From Acidobacteriota bacterium (GTDB taxonomy: Bacteria > Acidobacteriota > Thermoanaerobaculia > Multivoradales > JAHEKO01), in NCBI GenBank assembly GCA_006227875.1, contig SBFI01000247.1, forward strand, positions 1 through 8,995: 8,995 nucleotides of DNA. Reading direction: 5' to 3'. Position numbers and translations under genes: made by a program. This document shows, in pieces, positions 1-7,363 of the stretch. Each line of letters opens with the position of its first letter. Within the stretch, counting starts at the first letter, position 1. The notes under the pieces were generated by a model. It saw only the letters and a list, made by a program, of their open reading frames with translations. It did no database searches and was not told the origin of the DNA.

Positions 1-350
1 CACCAACAGGGGCTGCAGATTCCGCAAGCCCAACGGCATCTTCCGCCGCTCCGCGGCTGGATAATTTTTTTCCGACCGACCACCCTGGGGCTCACGCCCC
101 AGGCTATCCATCTGTCGCGCCTCCGGCGCTCGGCTCACCAGTTTCGGCCCGACGGGCGGCATCCATCCCACACATCGCCATGTAATTCACACAGCCACCG
201 CACAGAGGAGATCGCGGTTGGCGTCGGCTTCGGCCGTCCGCCCGTTGAGACCGAGACCTGCTAGACTTCACACACTGCAACAACCGAGAAATAGGGAGGC
301 CGCCGGACGCGGCCCGTGGTGAGGCCGTCTCGGCGCCTGCCGCAACCGGA
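1..350. other. Left intergenic region, no secure gene
   Basis: No convincing gene is visible here. Frame 2 of the plus strand is open from the window edge to a TAA at 62-64 (ending ...IFRRSAAG) and could be the last 20 residues of an upstream gene. Equally, a minus-strand ATG at 39-37 could start a gene leaving the window to the left (MPLGLRNLQPLLV...). The two readings exclude each other and neither is secure. A short hairpin (45-49 with 53-57) is followed after 7 bases by a T-run at 65-71, a weak terminator at best. The stretch from about 84 to 129 is a compound palindromic repeat, listed separately. From about 200 to 350 is presumably the leader of the gene at 363; I could not identify a clear sigma-70 promoter in it. 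Confidence 0.4.
84..129. repeat. Compound palindromic intergenic repeat
   Basis: Two hairpins lie side by side. The first is a perfect 8-bp stem, CCTGGGGC (84-91) with GCCCCAGG (96-103), around a TCAC loop. The second is a perfect 5-bp stem, GCGCC (117-121) with GGCGC (125-129), around TCC. A short CTATCCATCTGTC linker joins them. Stem-linker-stem units of this look recur between genes in many GC-rich environmental genomes, so this is probably one copy of a dispersed family. The single copy here cannot prove dispersal. Confidence 0.5.
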
Positions 351-352
351 TT

Positions 353-358
353 GGAGGA
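353..358 (+). promoter_or_regulatory. Shine-Dalgarno site that sets the start at 363
   Basis: GGAGGA lies 4 bases before ATG 363. The alternative in-frame TTG at 351 would place this site inside the coding region and leave that TTG without a ribosome binding site, so ATG 363 is preferred. Confidence 0.7.
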
Positions 359-362
359 AGTG

Positions 363-1163
363 ATGATTCGCTCACGAGGAATCCCCGTTTTCGTGGCGGC
401 AGCATTGATTCTGCTGCCGTCGGTCGCCGCCGCCCAGGAGGAGCCGACCCTGTTGACCTGGGCTGGCACGGTGAATGTCAAACCCGGCGCCGGCCCCCTG
501 TTCGAGAAGGCCTTCGATAAGTACAACAAGCCACTCTTCGATCAGTTGGTCGCTGACGGCAAAGTTACTTCGTGGGCCATGGGCTACGAGCTGGCCGGCC
601 CGGGAGGCTACGACTACGTCATCTGGATCACCGCGCCCTGGTGGGCAGGTATAGGCGAAGTCGAAGCCGCATTCGTTTCGCAATACGAAGGGCTCTCGGA
701 GGAAGAGATCGCGGAGATGATCGAGGATTGGGCCGCAGCGATCGAGCCTGGCGACGACCAGACCTTTCTCCTGCGTCACAAGGTTTTCAACGCCAACCCC
801 GATACGGATTGGAAGTTCCTGCGCCTGTCTTACCATACGGTAAAACCCGGCCACGGCGGCGACCTCATGAAGATGTACAAGACCTTCTGGGTCCCGATCT
901 ATGACCAGCTCATGGAAACCGGGGCTATCTCAGGCTACGGCATGGCCGAGCAGGCCGTACACTCGGACGGCTCCTTCACGCACCAAGCCTGGATCACGTT
1001 CAACGCACTGGCGGACCTCGACAAGGTAGATCAAGCTATAGAGAAGGCCTTTTCGGAGATGTCGGCCGGCGACGAGGTAGCACGCAAGATCGCCTTTATG
1101 AAAACGATCAAGCCCGATACTCACTTCGACCGGCTGATCCGGGTCTGGAAGCGCAGCGAGTGA
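363..1163 (+). CDS. Exported protein with tandem alpha+beta-barrel-like domains
   Basis: Predicted 266-residue protein of unknown function. Residues 1-24 form a clear signal peptide: a basic start (MIRSRG), a hydrophobic core, and an AAA-QEE cleavage region, so the mature protein should be periplasmic or secreted. The mature part is an internal duplication. Residues about 37-104 (VKPGAGPLFEKAF, FDQLV, YDYVIWITAPWW) align with about 158-230 (VKPGHGGDLMKMY, YDQLM, FTHQAWITFNAL). Each half reads as strand, helix, strand, strand, helix, the pattern of dimeric alpha+beta barrel (ABM/EthD-like) domains. In those families two subunits often make one site; here two halves in one chain could do so. 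No catalytic residues are assignable. The gene is followed 24 bases later by an intrinsic terminator, so it is probably transcribed alone or last in its unit. The start ATG is chosen from the GGAGGA site at 353-358. Confidence 0.75.
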   Translation: MIRSRGIPVFVAAALILLPSVAAAQEEPTLLTWAGTVNVKPGAGPLFEKAFDKYNKPLFDQLVADGKVTSWAMGYELAGPGGYDYVIWITAPWWAGIGEVEAAFVSQYEGLSEEEIAEMIEDWAAAIEPGDDQTFLLRHKVFNANPDTDWKFLRLSYHTVKPGHGGDLMKMYKTFWVPIYDQLMETGAISGYGMAEQAVHSDGSFTHQAWITFNALADLDKVDQAIEKAFSEMSAGDEVARKIAFMKTIKPDTHFDRLIRVWKRSE

Positions 1164-1187
1164 ATTCGCACATCACCTACATTTGAC

Positions 1188-1215
1188 CGGGAGGGCACGC
1201 GCCCTCCCGTTTTTT
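1188..1215 (+). terminator. Intrinsic terminator after the tandem-domain gene
   Basis: A perfect 9-bp stem, CGGGAGGGC (1188-1196) with GCCCTCCCG (1201-1209), encloses the four-base loop ACGC. It is followed at once by six T residues (1210-1215). Position and strength fit Rho-independent termination of the gene ending at 1163, separating it from the peptidase gene downstream. Confidence 0.92.
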
Positions 1216-1332
1216 GAGTCGCGCTTTCGGCGCAACCTCGAAGCCGGGAAGGCGTAGGATGGAACGGGTCCGATTTGAAAAACGAGTAAATATTTTCGGG
1301 CCAACACCATTTCTGACCTTGGGGGTATGAAC

Positions 1333-3288
1333 ATGCGCGTCGCAATTCGATCGGGTTTGAAGAACCTTTTTATCTGGACTCTCGTGACCGTGCCAATGCT
1401 GACGGCCATTCCCGATGGGATGGCAGCCGATTTCACCGCGGACCCGCCGGCGTTCACGCCGGACTCCAACGCACCACGTTCCACCATCCCCGAGGTCTTC
1501 AAGTGGAACCTCGCGCCGCTGTTTCCCTCTGACGAAGCGTGGGACGAGGCGCGACAGAAGCTGCTGAAAGACATTCCCGGCCTCGAGGCCTACGACGGCA
1601 AGCTGGCCGAGCCCGCCGCATTGCGGGCCTGTCTCGAGCTCTACTTCCGGCTCCACTCGGACGGCAACTTCGTCACTCTCTATGCCAACCTGCGTCAGAG
1701 CACCGCGCAGTCGGACGAGACCGCCAACGCCATGGTCCAGCGAAGCCTCGCAGCGATGGACGAGCTGATGCAGGCGGCCGCCTTCATCCGGCGCGAGGTC
1801 TTGACCCTGTCCGCCGAGAGCCTCGAGAAGGCGTACGCCGCAGAGCCTGGGCTGGCCGAGTACCGCTCGTACCTCGACAACCTGCGCCGCCGCGCCAACC
1901 GGCTGTTGTCCCCTGAGGCGGAACGCGTGCTGTCCCTTCTCGGCGACAATCTCTGGGCCGAGATCGACCTCAACGAGATCCCGTCACCGCTGGAGAGCAC
2001 CTTCGGTGCCCTGCTGACCGACATCCCGTGGCCCGAGATCACCGACGAGCAGGGCGAGAAGGTCCGGCTCAACCTCGCCAATTACGGACGGTATCGCGCA
2101 TCCGCCGACCGCGAGGTCCGCCGCGGGGCGGTCGCGGCCCTCTTCGGCACCCTTCGTCAATACCAGCACGCGCTCGCGGCGACGCTGGCCGGCCAGTTTC
2201 AATTCGACGTCGACCTCGCCCGCGCCCGTCGCTACGACACCGCCCTCGAGGCCTACCTGGACAAGGACGACATCGACGTCGCGGTTTACGACAACCTGGT
2301 GTCGACCATCAACGCCAACCTGCCGCTACTCCACCGCTACGTCGAACTGCGCAAGAAGGCGCTCGGGCTCGAGGACATCCACCTCTACGACCTCTATATT
2401 CCGATCGTCGAGGGCGTCGCCGTCGATGTGCCCTTCGCCGAGGCCCGTGCCAACATCCTCGCCGCCCTCGAGCCGCTCGGTGCCGATTACGGAGTGACCC
2501 TCGCCGAGGGTCTCGATCCGGCCAGCGGTTGGATGGACCTCTACCCGCATCGCGACAAGGGCAGTGGCGCGTTCTCGGCCAGCGTCTACGGCCCCCACCC
2601 CTTCGTTTTCATGAACTATCAGGATTCTCTCGACGACATGTCGACTCTGGCGCACGAGTTCGGCCACGCGCTGCACTCCGACCTCGCCATGAAGGCCCAG
2701 CCCTATGCGGGCTTCCGCTATGTGCCGTTCCTGGCCGAGGTCGCCTCGACCTGTAACGAGTCGCTGCTGTCGGAGTATCTGGTGAGCAAGGCGACCGACC
2801 CGGCGGAGAAGGCATACCTGCTGGTCGAGCGGCTCGAGACAATTCGCGGCACGATCTTCCGGCAGACCATGTTTGCAGAGTTCGAGCGCAGGGTGCACGG
2901 CTACGTCGAGGATGGGACCCCGGTCACCGCCGCTCTCCTTGACGAGACTTACAGCGATCTGGTGCAGCGCTACTACGGCCCCGGCTACACCCTCGACGAG
3001 AACGACGGCATGGAATGGGCCTATATCCCCCACTTCTACTACAAGTACTACGTCTACTCCTATGCGACCGGGCTCAGCAGCGGCAGCGCCATCGCCGATC
3101 GGGTCAAGGCCCTCGGTCAGCCGGCGGCCGAAGCCTGTCTGGCCATGCGGGCCGGAGGCGCCTCGGCGCCACCGCTCGAGCTTCTCGCCGGCGCCGGTGT
3201 CGACCTGACCAAACCGGACGCCCTCGACGCCGCCATGAAGACTTTTGAGGAAACGCTCGACGAGGTCGAGAAGTTGCTGGGGAAGTAA
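1333..3288 (+). CDS. M3-family oligoendopeptidase F, apparently exported
   Basis: Zinc metallopeptidase of family M3, oligoendopeptidase F type, which cleaves short oligopeptides. The zinc motif HEFGH is present (His441, Glu442, His445, counting from 1333) within LAHEFGHALHSD. The third ligand is expected to be Glu469 in FLAEVASTCNESLL, 24 residues after the second His. The C-terminal segment PHFYYKYYVYSYATG (from about residue 566) is the substrate-binding signature of the family. The length of 651 residues fits PepF (about 600) plus an N-terminal extension. That extension (MRVAIRSGLKNLFIWTLVTV...GMAADF) looks like a signal peptide with cleavage near residue 31, whereas classical PepF enzymes are cytoplasmic. 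Two starts are possible. ATG 1327 is almost touching the GGGGG at 1321-1325, while ATG 1333 has it 7 bases upstream and is preferred; the protein differs by two residues. The 3' end overlaps the next gene, so the two are likely co-transcribed. Confidence 0.93.
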   Translation: MRVAIRSGLKNLFIWTLVTVPMLTAIPDGMAADFTADPPAFTPDSNAPRSTIPEVFKWNLAPLFPSDEAWDEARQKLLKDIPGLEAYDGKLAEPAALRACLELYFRLHSDGNFVTLYANLRQSTAQSDETANAMVQRSLAAMDELMQAAAFIRREVLTLSAESLEKAYAAEPGLAEYRSYLDNLRRRANRLLSPEAERVLSLLGDNLWAEIDLNEIPSPLESTFGALLTDIPWPEITDEQGEKVRLNLANYGRYRASADREVRRGAVAALFGTLRQYQHALAATLAGQFQFDVDLARARRYDTALEAYLDKDDIDVAVYDNLVSTINANLPLLHRYVELRKKALGLEDIHLYDLYIPIVEGVAVDVPFAEARANILAALEPLGADYGVTLAEGLDPASGWMDLYPHRDKGSGAFSASVYGPHPFVFMNYQDSLDDMSTLAHEFGHALHSDLAMKAQPYAGFRYVPFLAEVASTCNESLLSEYLVSKATDPAEKAYLLVERLETIRGTIFRQTMFAEFERRVHGYVEDGTPVTAALLDETYSDLVQRYYGPGYTLDENDGMEWAYIPHFYYKYYVYSYATGLSSGSAIADRVKALGQPAAEACLAMRAGGASAPPLELLAGAGVDLTKPDALDAAMKTFEETLDEVEKLLGK

Positions 3289-5131
3289 TACGAGTCTGAG
3301 CGACACATATCGCCGCATCCTGAGCCATCGCCGTCTGCCGCTCCTCGTCGCAGGCGTCGCGGTACTTCTGTGCATTTCGGCGCTGTGGCTCGGGCTCCAG
3401 AATGACGACCACGTCCTCCGCCTGGTCTTGTCGGATCCGCCTCTCGACCCCGAATGGACGCGCTCGCCCTTCAACGTATTTTCATTCCTGGACGGCGACG
3501 AGCAGCTCATTCGAAGAGCCCTCGAAGAGGGCCGGATCCTGTGGTGGACACACCCGAAGCTCAAGCTCGCGTTCTTGCGGCCGGTCTCCAGCGTCACGCA
3601 CTGGTTGGATTTTCGAATCTGGCCCGACCACCCCTGGCTCATGCACGTTCAGTCGCTCCTCTGGTTTGCCGGCGCGATCGTCGCCGCGGCGCTCCTTTAT
3701 CGGCGGCTGCTCGTCCCTGCGTGGGTCGCCGGGCTGGCCGCGCTCCTTTTCGCCATCGACGACGCCCACGGGATGCCCGTAGTGTGGCTTGCCAACCGTA
3801 ACGCCAACATCGGCGTTCTCTTCGGACTGATCGCACTGATCGCCCACGACCGCTGGCGTCGGAACGGCTGGCGCCCCGGCGCTTTTGTCGCGCCCCTCGC
3901 CCTCCTTCTCGGTTTGCTGGCGGGCGAGATTGCTCTCGCGGCCGGCGGCTATCTCCTCGCCTACGCCCTCTTTCTCGACGTCGATACCTGGCGCGGCCGC
4001 CTCGCGAGTCTCGTTCCCGCCGGCCTCGTTGGTTCGCTGTGGTGGGTTACTTATCGAGTCATGGGTTTTGGCGCGAGCGGTTCCGGCGTCTACATCGATC
4101 CCGGCGCCAGCCCGGTCGAGTTCGTGCACGCGGTCATCGAGCGCGCGCCGATGCTCTTCGCCGGGCTGTGGGGGATTCCATCCGGTCTCGGCCACTTTCT
4201 CTCGCAATCGGCGGCTCATATCCTGTGGCTGGTGGCGGTCGGGTTGATGGTGGCGGTCACAATCCTCCTCCTGCCCATTCTCAGACGGGACCGGGCGGCT
4301 CGGTTTTTCGCCCTGGGGATGGTTCTGTCACTGGTGCCGGCGTGCGCGACGTTTCCAGATGATCGCCTTCTCTACTTTGCCGGTTTCGGCGGTATGGGTC
4401 TTTTGGCGCAATTCCTGTCGGCGGTGTGGCAGCGCGTCGACTGGGTGCCATCGTCCCGCATCCGACGGCTGCCTTTCACCACGGCCTCCTGGGTCCTCGT
4501 CGCTTTCCATCTCGTCCTGTCGCCACTTTCGCTTGCGACGACCTCCAGCAGGGTGCGCACCTTCGGGGAGATGGTCAACCGCGCCGCTTCGAGTCTTCCG
4601 TCGGACCCGGCGGTCACGGACCAGGTGGCTCTGATCGTCAACACACCGACAGCATTCATCTCGTTCTACGGCCCGTTGCTCCAGGCCCTGGAGGGGCGCC
4701 CGATCCCCAACCGCACGTTGATCCTCGGTTCGGGCATCTACCCAACCACCATCTCCCGGCCGGCCTCCAACGTGATCGCAATCCGTCCGGATGGCGGTTT
4801 TCTGGCGCCGCCCGGAAGTCCGCGGCCCGGCCACGAGGATTCGCAGGCTGCCTTCCACCCGGTCTATTTCTTCCCGATGCTGGACCACCTCTATCGCGAT
4901 GCGACTCCATTCGAAGTCGGGGACCGGATTGGCTACGGCGGCACCGTGGTCGAGGTAGTCGATGTCACAGAAAACGGACGTCCGGTCGAAGTCTGGTTTC
5001 ATTTCGGCGTCGAACTCGAAGACCCTTCCCTGCTCTGGTTGCAATGGCAGGGCGGCGTCTATGTTCCATTCGAGCTCCCGGCGGTCGGCGAAACGGTCGT
5101 CCTCCCGGAGGTGTACTTGCCGTTGTGGTAG
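3245..5131 (+). CDS. GT-C-like polytopic membrane protein
   Basis: Large integral membrane protein, 628 residues from the assumed start. The first membrane segment is about residues 31-51 and is followed directly by an acidic pair, Asp54-Asp55. This is the place where GT-C glycosyltransferases (PMT, ArnT, TMTC-like families) carry their catalytic acidic residues in the first external loop. Further on, FLRPVSSVTHWLDFRIW and PVVWLANRNANIGVLFGL match the pattern of bacterial TMTC/mannosyltransferase-like proteins, and about eight to ten hydrophobic segments extend to about residue 430. The remaining 200 residues form a soluble, probably periplasmic, domain. A role in transferring sugar from a polyprenyl-phosphate donor is plausible by family, but donor and acceptor are unknown and the similarity is distant. 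The start is uncertain: no in-frame ATG or GTG lies near, and the TTG at 3245 overlaps the peptidase gene by 44 bases with only a weak GAAG (3237-3240) upstream. Translational coupling to the peptidase is likely. Confidence 0.7.
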   Translation: MRKRSTRSRSCWGSNTSLSDTYRRILSHRRLPLLVAGVAVLLCISALWLGLQNDDHVLRLVLSDPPLDPEWTRSPFNVFSFLDGDEQLIRRALEEGRILWWTHPKLKLAFLRPVSSVTHWLDFRIWPDHPWLMHVQSLLWFAGAIVAAALLYRRLLVPAWVAGLAALLFAIDDAHGMPVVWLANRNANIGVLFGLIALIAHDRWRRNGWRPGAFVAPLALLLGLLAGEIALAAGGYLLAYALFLDVDTWRGRLASLVPAGLVGSLWWVTYRVMGFGASGSGVYIDPGASPVEFVHAVIERAPMLFAGLWGIPSGLGHFLSQSAAHILWLVAVGLMVAVTILLLPILRRDRAARFFALGMVLSLVPACATFPDDRLLYFAGFGGMGLLAQFLSAVWQRVDWVPSSRIRRLPFTTASWVLVAFHLVLSPLSLATTSSRVRTFGEMVNRAASSLPSDPAVTDQVALIVNTPTAFISFYGPLLQALEGRPIPNRTLILGSGIYPTTISRPASNVIAIRPDGGFLAPPGSPRPGHEDSQAAFHPVYFFPMLDHLYRDATPFEVGDRIGYGGTVVEVVDVTENGRPVEVWFHFGVELEDPSLLWLQWQGGVYVPFELPAVGETVVLPEVYLPLW

Positions 5132-5232
5132 TCGCGCTTTGAAACCTGCAAACGTGTGCGCCGTACCGATTGATGAAGGCTCATCCTGCATGATCGACCG
5201 CGATGCATCTTTTTTGGACCAGAACGGGTGAT

Positions 5233-5236
5233 AGGA
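5233..5236 (+). promoter_or_regulatory. AGGA ribosome binding site favouring GTG 5245
   Basis: AGGA lies 8 bases before GTG 5245. The upstream in-frame ATG at 5203 has no purine-rich site at a usable distance (the nearest GAAGG is more than 20 bases away). Confidence 0.5.
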
Positions 5237-5244
5237 TTCCGGGA

Positions 5245-6282
5245 GTGCGACATCCCACGATTGCAGCGACCGTCCTGATTGCCGCCGTAACGGCCGCACA
5301 TCCGTGCTGGTCCCAGGGCAGCTCGGGGATCACCAACACCGTTTTCACCAACCCGGGTGCCCGCAGCATAGGGCTCGGAGGGGCCTTTGCCGCCATCGCC
5401 GACGACGCCACGGCGGCCTTCGCCAATCCGGCCGGCCTGGTCCAGATCCTGCGCTCGGAGATCTCCGTCGAACTTCGTTTTACGTCGTCGATGAACGACG
5501 GCGAGATCGCCGCCGCTCAGGGCGTTTCCGGGCTCGGGTTCTTTTCCTTCGTCTTGCCGGTTCGCAGCTGGGCTCTCGCTCTGTACTCGCATCAGATGGG
5601 AAGCGTCACCTTCGGATTCGACTATCCCGTGTTCCTCCAGCGTGAGTTCACGGTCAGAAGCTACGCCGCCGCGGCCGCGTTCGAGGTCTCCGAAAACCTC
5701 AGCCTGGGCGCCGGGTTGAGCTATTTCAACGGAGAACGTTCTGAAGGCGCGGGGGCCACCGGTTTTTCGGACGCGGACTGGGGCTTCAACGCGGGCCTCC
5801 TGTGGAGCCCGTCCCGAGCCTGGAACCTGGCGGGATTCTATCGCCAGGGCCCCGAGTTCGAGCCGCGCTCGGGATCTACGCCCTTCTCCTTTCCTGCTGA
5901 ATACGGCGTCGGCGTGGCCTTCCAGCCGAAGGCCGGCGCTCTGACCCTCGGCTTCGAGTGGGACCACGTCGGGAGCACAACCGACCCGCTCCAAAACGGA
6001 CAAATCGTCACCGAGGATGGTTCCGAGTACCACCTCGGCGTGGAGTACGCCGTTCTCCGATGGAAGCCGGTCGTTGCCTTTCGGGCCGGCCTGTGGAGCG
6101 AGTCAGGCCGAAGATACGACGTTATCCACGATTTCGGCGTCGACGGGTCCTTTTCCACCGAGGATCGAGACCACGTGGCGTTCGGCGTCGGGCTCGCCTT
6201 CAAACGCTTCCAGATCGATGGTGGTGTCGACTTCTTTGACGCGGACTTCGTGGGTTCGGTGTCATTCGTCTACAGCTTCTGA
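5245..6282 (+). CDS. FadL/PorV-like outer-membrane beta-barrel protein
   Basis: Predicted outer-membrane barrel of about 345 residues. From GTG 5245 the N-terminus is a typical signal peptide, basic then hydrophobic (MRHPTIAATVLIAAVTAAHP). The next segment, NPGARSIGLGGAFAAIADD followed by ATAAFANPAGL, is the N-terminal signature shared by OmpP1/FadL transporters and PorV/UPF0164-type proteins. The rest alternates short amphipathic strands with glycine- and aromatic-rich turns and ends in VYSF. The C-terminal phenylalanine is the expected signal for the BAM assembly machinery. In FadL proteins such barrels import hydrophobic compounds; in PorV-like proteins they serve secretion. The sequence does not decide between the two. 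If ATG 5203 is used instead, 14 residues are added before the signal peptide. The gene follows the GT-C-like gene by 113 bases and converges on the OmpW-like gene with 8 bases between the two stop codons. Confidence 0.8.
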   Translation: MRHPTIAATVLIAAVTAAHPCWSQGSSGITNTVFTNPGARSIGLGGAFAAIADDATAAFANPAGLVQILRSEISVELRFTSSMNDGEIAAAQGVSGLGFFSFVLPVRSWALALYSHQMGSVTFGFDYPVFLQREFTVRSYAAAAAFEVSENLSLGAGLSYFNGERSEGAGATGFSDADWGFNAGLLWSPSRAWNLAGFYRQGPEFEPRSGSTPFSFPAEYGVGVAFQPKAGALTLGFEWDHVGSTTDPLQNGQIVTEDGSEYHLGVEYAVLRWKPVVAFRAGLWSESGRRYDVIHDFGVDGSFSTEDRDHVAFGVGLAFKRFQIDGGVDFFDADFVGSVSFVYSF

Positions 6283-6290
6283 CCACCACA

Positions 6291-7007
6291 TCAGAACTTG
6301 AAGCCGAAGCCGAAATTGAAGAGCAACGGATCGAAATCGAACCAGGTGTCTCGGTCCCCGCTGTTGGATACGTTCGCGATGTACTTGAAACCCGAGTTGA
6401 ACGACCAGCGACTTCTCCTGCTGAAATTGATGTCGACGCCCACGTTGGCGCCCAGGCCGAAGTCGACGCGTGACTCGACGATGACCCCCGGCCCAACCCC
6501 AACGCTGCTCATGAAGGTGGACGCCGCGAGAGGCCCGACGTAGAAATCGACGATCTCGGAGTTCTTGAGCGGGTGGTAGTTGAGTGCAAAGGTGATCGGC
6601 ACGTACCCGTCCACCTCGACGCCCGCGGAGTAACGGCGGTATCCTCTCGCCACGCCCACACGAACGTTGCCGCCGACCGCCATCGCGCCGATCTCGAAGC
6701 CCATTCGCGGCGAGGTGCGGTACTCGAAGTTGACGCCGACACCGCCACCGCCGCTGACCGACACTCCTGCGTACGGATCACCGTGCGTCACCAGAACGCC
6801 TCCGTTATCACCGCCAACCGCACCGATGATCCGCATCCTCCAGTTTCTCTGGCGGGCCTTTTTGAACTCCTCAGACTCTTCCTCGGCGGTTGTCACGGAT
6901 TCGGCCGGCTGCTCTTCCTCGGCCATCACGGGCGCGGCCGGAACCAACGGTAGACTGGCCATCACGACCATCACCACGGCCCATCGAAGATTGCATCGAA
7001 TAAACAT
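6291..7007 (-). CDS. OmpW-like outer-membrane beta-barrel protein
   Basis: Predicted small outer-membrane barrel of 238 residues. Residues 1-29 are a signal peptide ending PVMA before EEE. An acidic, charged linker follows to about residue 55 (EEESEEFKKARQRNWRMR). The barrel part then has glycine-rich alternating strands. The late segments FALNYHPL, DFYVGPLAAS, DFGLGANVGVDI, FKYIANVS and FDPLLFNFGFGFKF match the order and spacing of the OmpW family, including the aspartate-proline near the last strand and the terminal phenylalanine. OmpW-type 8-stranded barrels form narrow hydrophobic channels; the substrate here is unknown. An AGGGAGA ribosome site lies on the minus strand about 7-9 bases before the ATG. 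The stop codon faces that of the FadL/PorV-like gene. Its promoter must lie in 7008-7130, where no clear hexamers were found. Confidence 0.8.
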   Translation of the reverse strand: MFIRCNLRWAVVMVVMASLPLVPAAPVMAEEEQPAESVTTAEEESEEFKKARQRNWRMRIIGAVGGDNGGVLVTHGDPYAGVSVSGGGGVGVNFEYRTSPRMGFEIGAMAVGGNVRVGVARGYRRYSAGVEVDGYVPITFALNYHPLKNSEIVDFYVGPLAASTFMSSVGVGPGVIVESRVDFGLGANVGVDINFSRRSRWSFNSGFKYIANVSNSGDRDTWFDFDPLLFNFGFGFKF

Positions 7008-7130
7008 TATTGGTCTCCCTTACTCGAAGATCTCAGCATTCAATCTCCAAGATGGGACCGCCTCGTTCCCGGCGCTTGATGGCGCGATGAGGGTTTTTTG
7101 AGGGTTGGGTGAGGGATGGTTAGAAGATCG
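7008..7130. other. Leader of the OmpW-like gene, with a G-rich tract
   Basis: No gene is seen. It must hold the promoter and 5' leader of the minus-strand OmpW-like gene. Plus-strand positions 7091-7115 carry four GGG runs separated by 8, 2 and 3 bases, a pattern able to form a G-quadruplex; on the coding strand of the OmpW-like gene this is C-rich. Confidence 0.5.
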
Positions 7131-7200
7131 GGCGGCATATATGCCGCTCCTACAGATGAACGAGCGAATCGCGTTGTAGAGGCGGGATATATCCCGCCCT
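7131..7200. repeat. REPIN-like pair of palindromes
   Basis: Two perfect palindromes face each other. GCGGCATATATGCCGC (16 bp) is at 7132-7147 and GGCGGGATATATCCCGCC (18 bp) at 7181-7198. Their inner edges carry near-inverted tags, CTCCTACA (7147-7154) and TGTAGAGG (7175-7182), around a spacer of about 20 bases. Inverted pairs of short GC-rich palindromes with tagged edges are the form of REPIN elements, usually mobilised by RAYT transposases. None is encoded in this window. Confidence 0.65.
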
Positions 7201-7224
7201 TGACCACGGAATCCAGCGGTACAT

Positions 7225-7252
7225 TTGTGGTGCAGGCGTCTCGCCTGCACAT
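7225..7252 (+). repeat. REP-like palindrome, left copy flanking the IS
   Basis: The unit starts TTGTGGTGCAGGCGT and continues as a hairpin with 9-bp arms, GTGCAGGCG (7230-7238) and CGCCTGCAC (7242-7250), around TCT. It is identical at 27 of 28 positions to 8807-8834, the difference being in the loop (TCT against TCC). The two copies are direct repeats 1582 bases apart with the transposase between them. Confidence 0.85.
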
Positions 7253-7363
7253 CATCGATTGTGGAATCGTGCGGCCGAGACGGCTGAGACTCATAGAGAA
7301 GGCTCCCCCCGCGGGCTCACCGAGCGATAAGCTCGGGTCCATTTCAAAAAAGGGGAGGAGCCA

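Noticed and set aside
45..71. Terminator for a gene to the left
   Set aside because: It has a short 5-bp stem and the T-run is 7 bases away, and it is not known whether a plus-strand gene ends here.
245..267. Promoter for the tandem-domain gene (TTGAGA and TAGACT)
   Set aside because: The spacing of 11 bases is too short for a sigma-70 promoter.
1275..1292. Promoter for the peptidase gene (TTGAAA and TAAATA)
   Set aside because: The two hexamers are only 6 bases apart, which is not a usable sigma-70 spacing.
2326..3642. Long minus-strand open frame (438 codons) across the peptidase and GT-C genes
   Set aside because: It is a shadow frame caused by high GC at third positions. The opposite strand has clear M3 peptidase motifs and membrane segments.
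6277..6296. Bidirectional terminator between the convergent barrel genes
   Set aside because: The stem is only 6 bp with no T-run, and it is fully explained by both genes ending in a Phe codon plus TGA.
7131..7252. CRISPR array
   Set aside because: The palindromes are of different sequence and are not repeated at regular spacing, and there are no cas genes.
7256..7363. Bridge RNA in the leader upstream of the transposase
   Set aside because: Only short hairpins are visible (7256-7269 and 7320-7336). There is no pair of guide-like loops, and no match to the flanking repeat was seen, unlike the downstream region.
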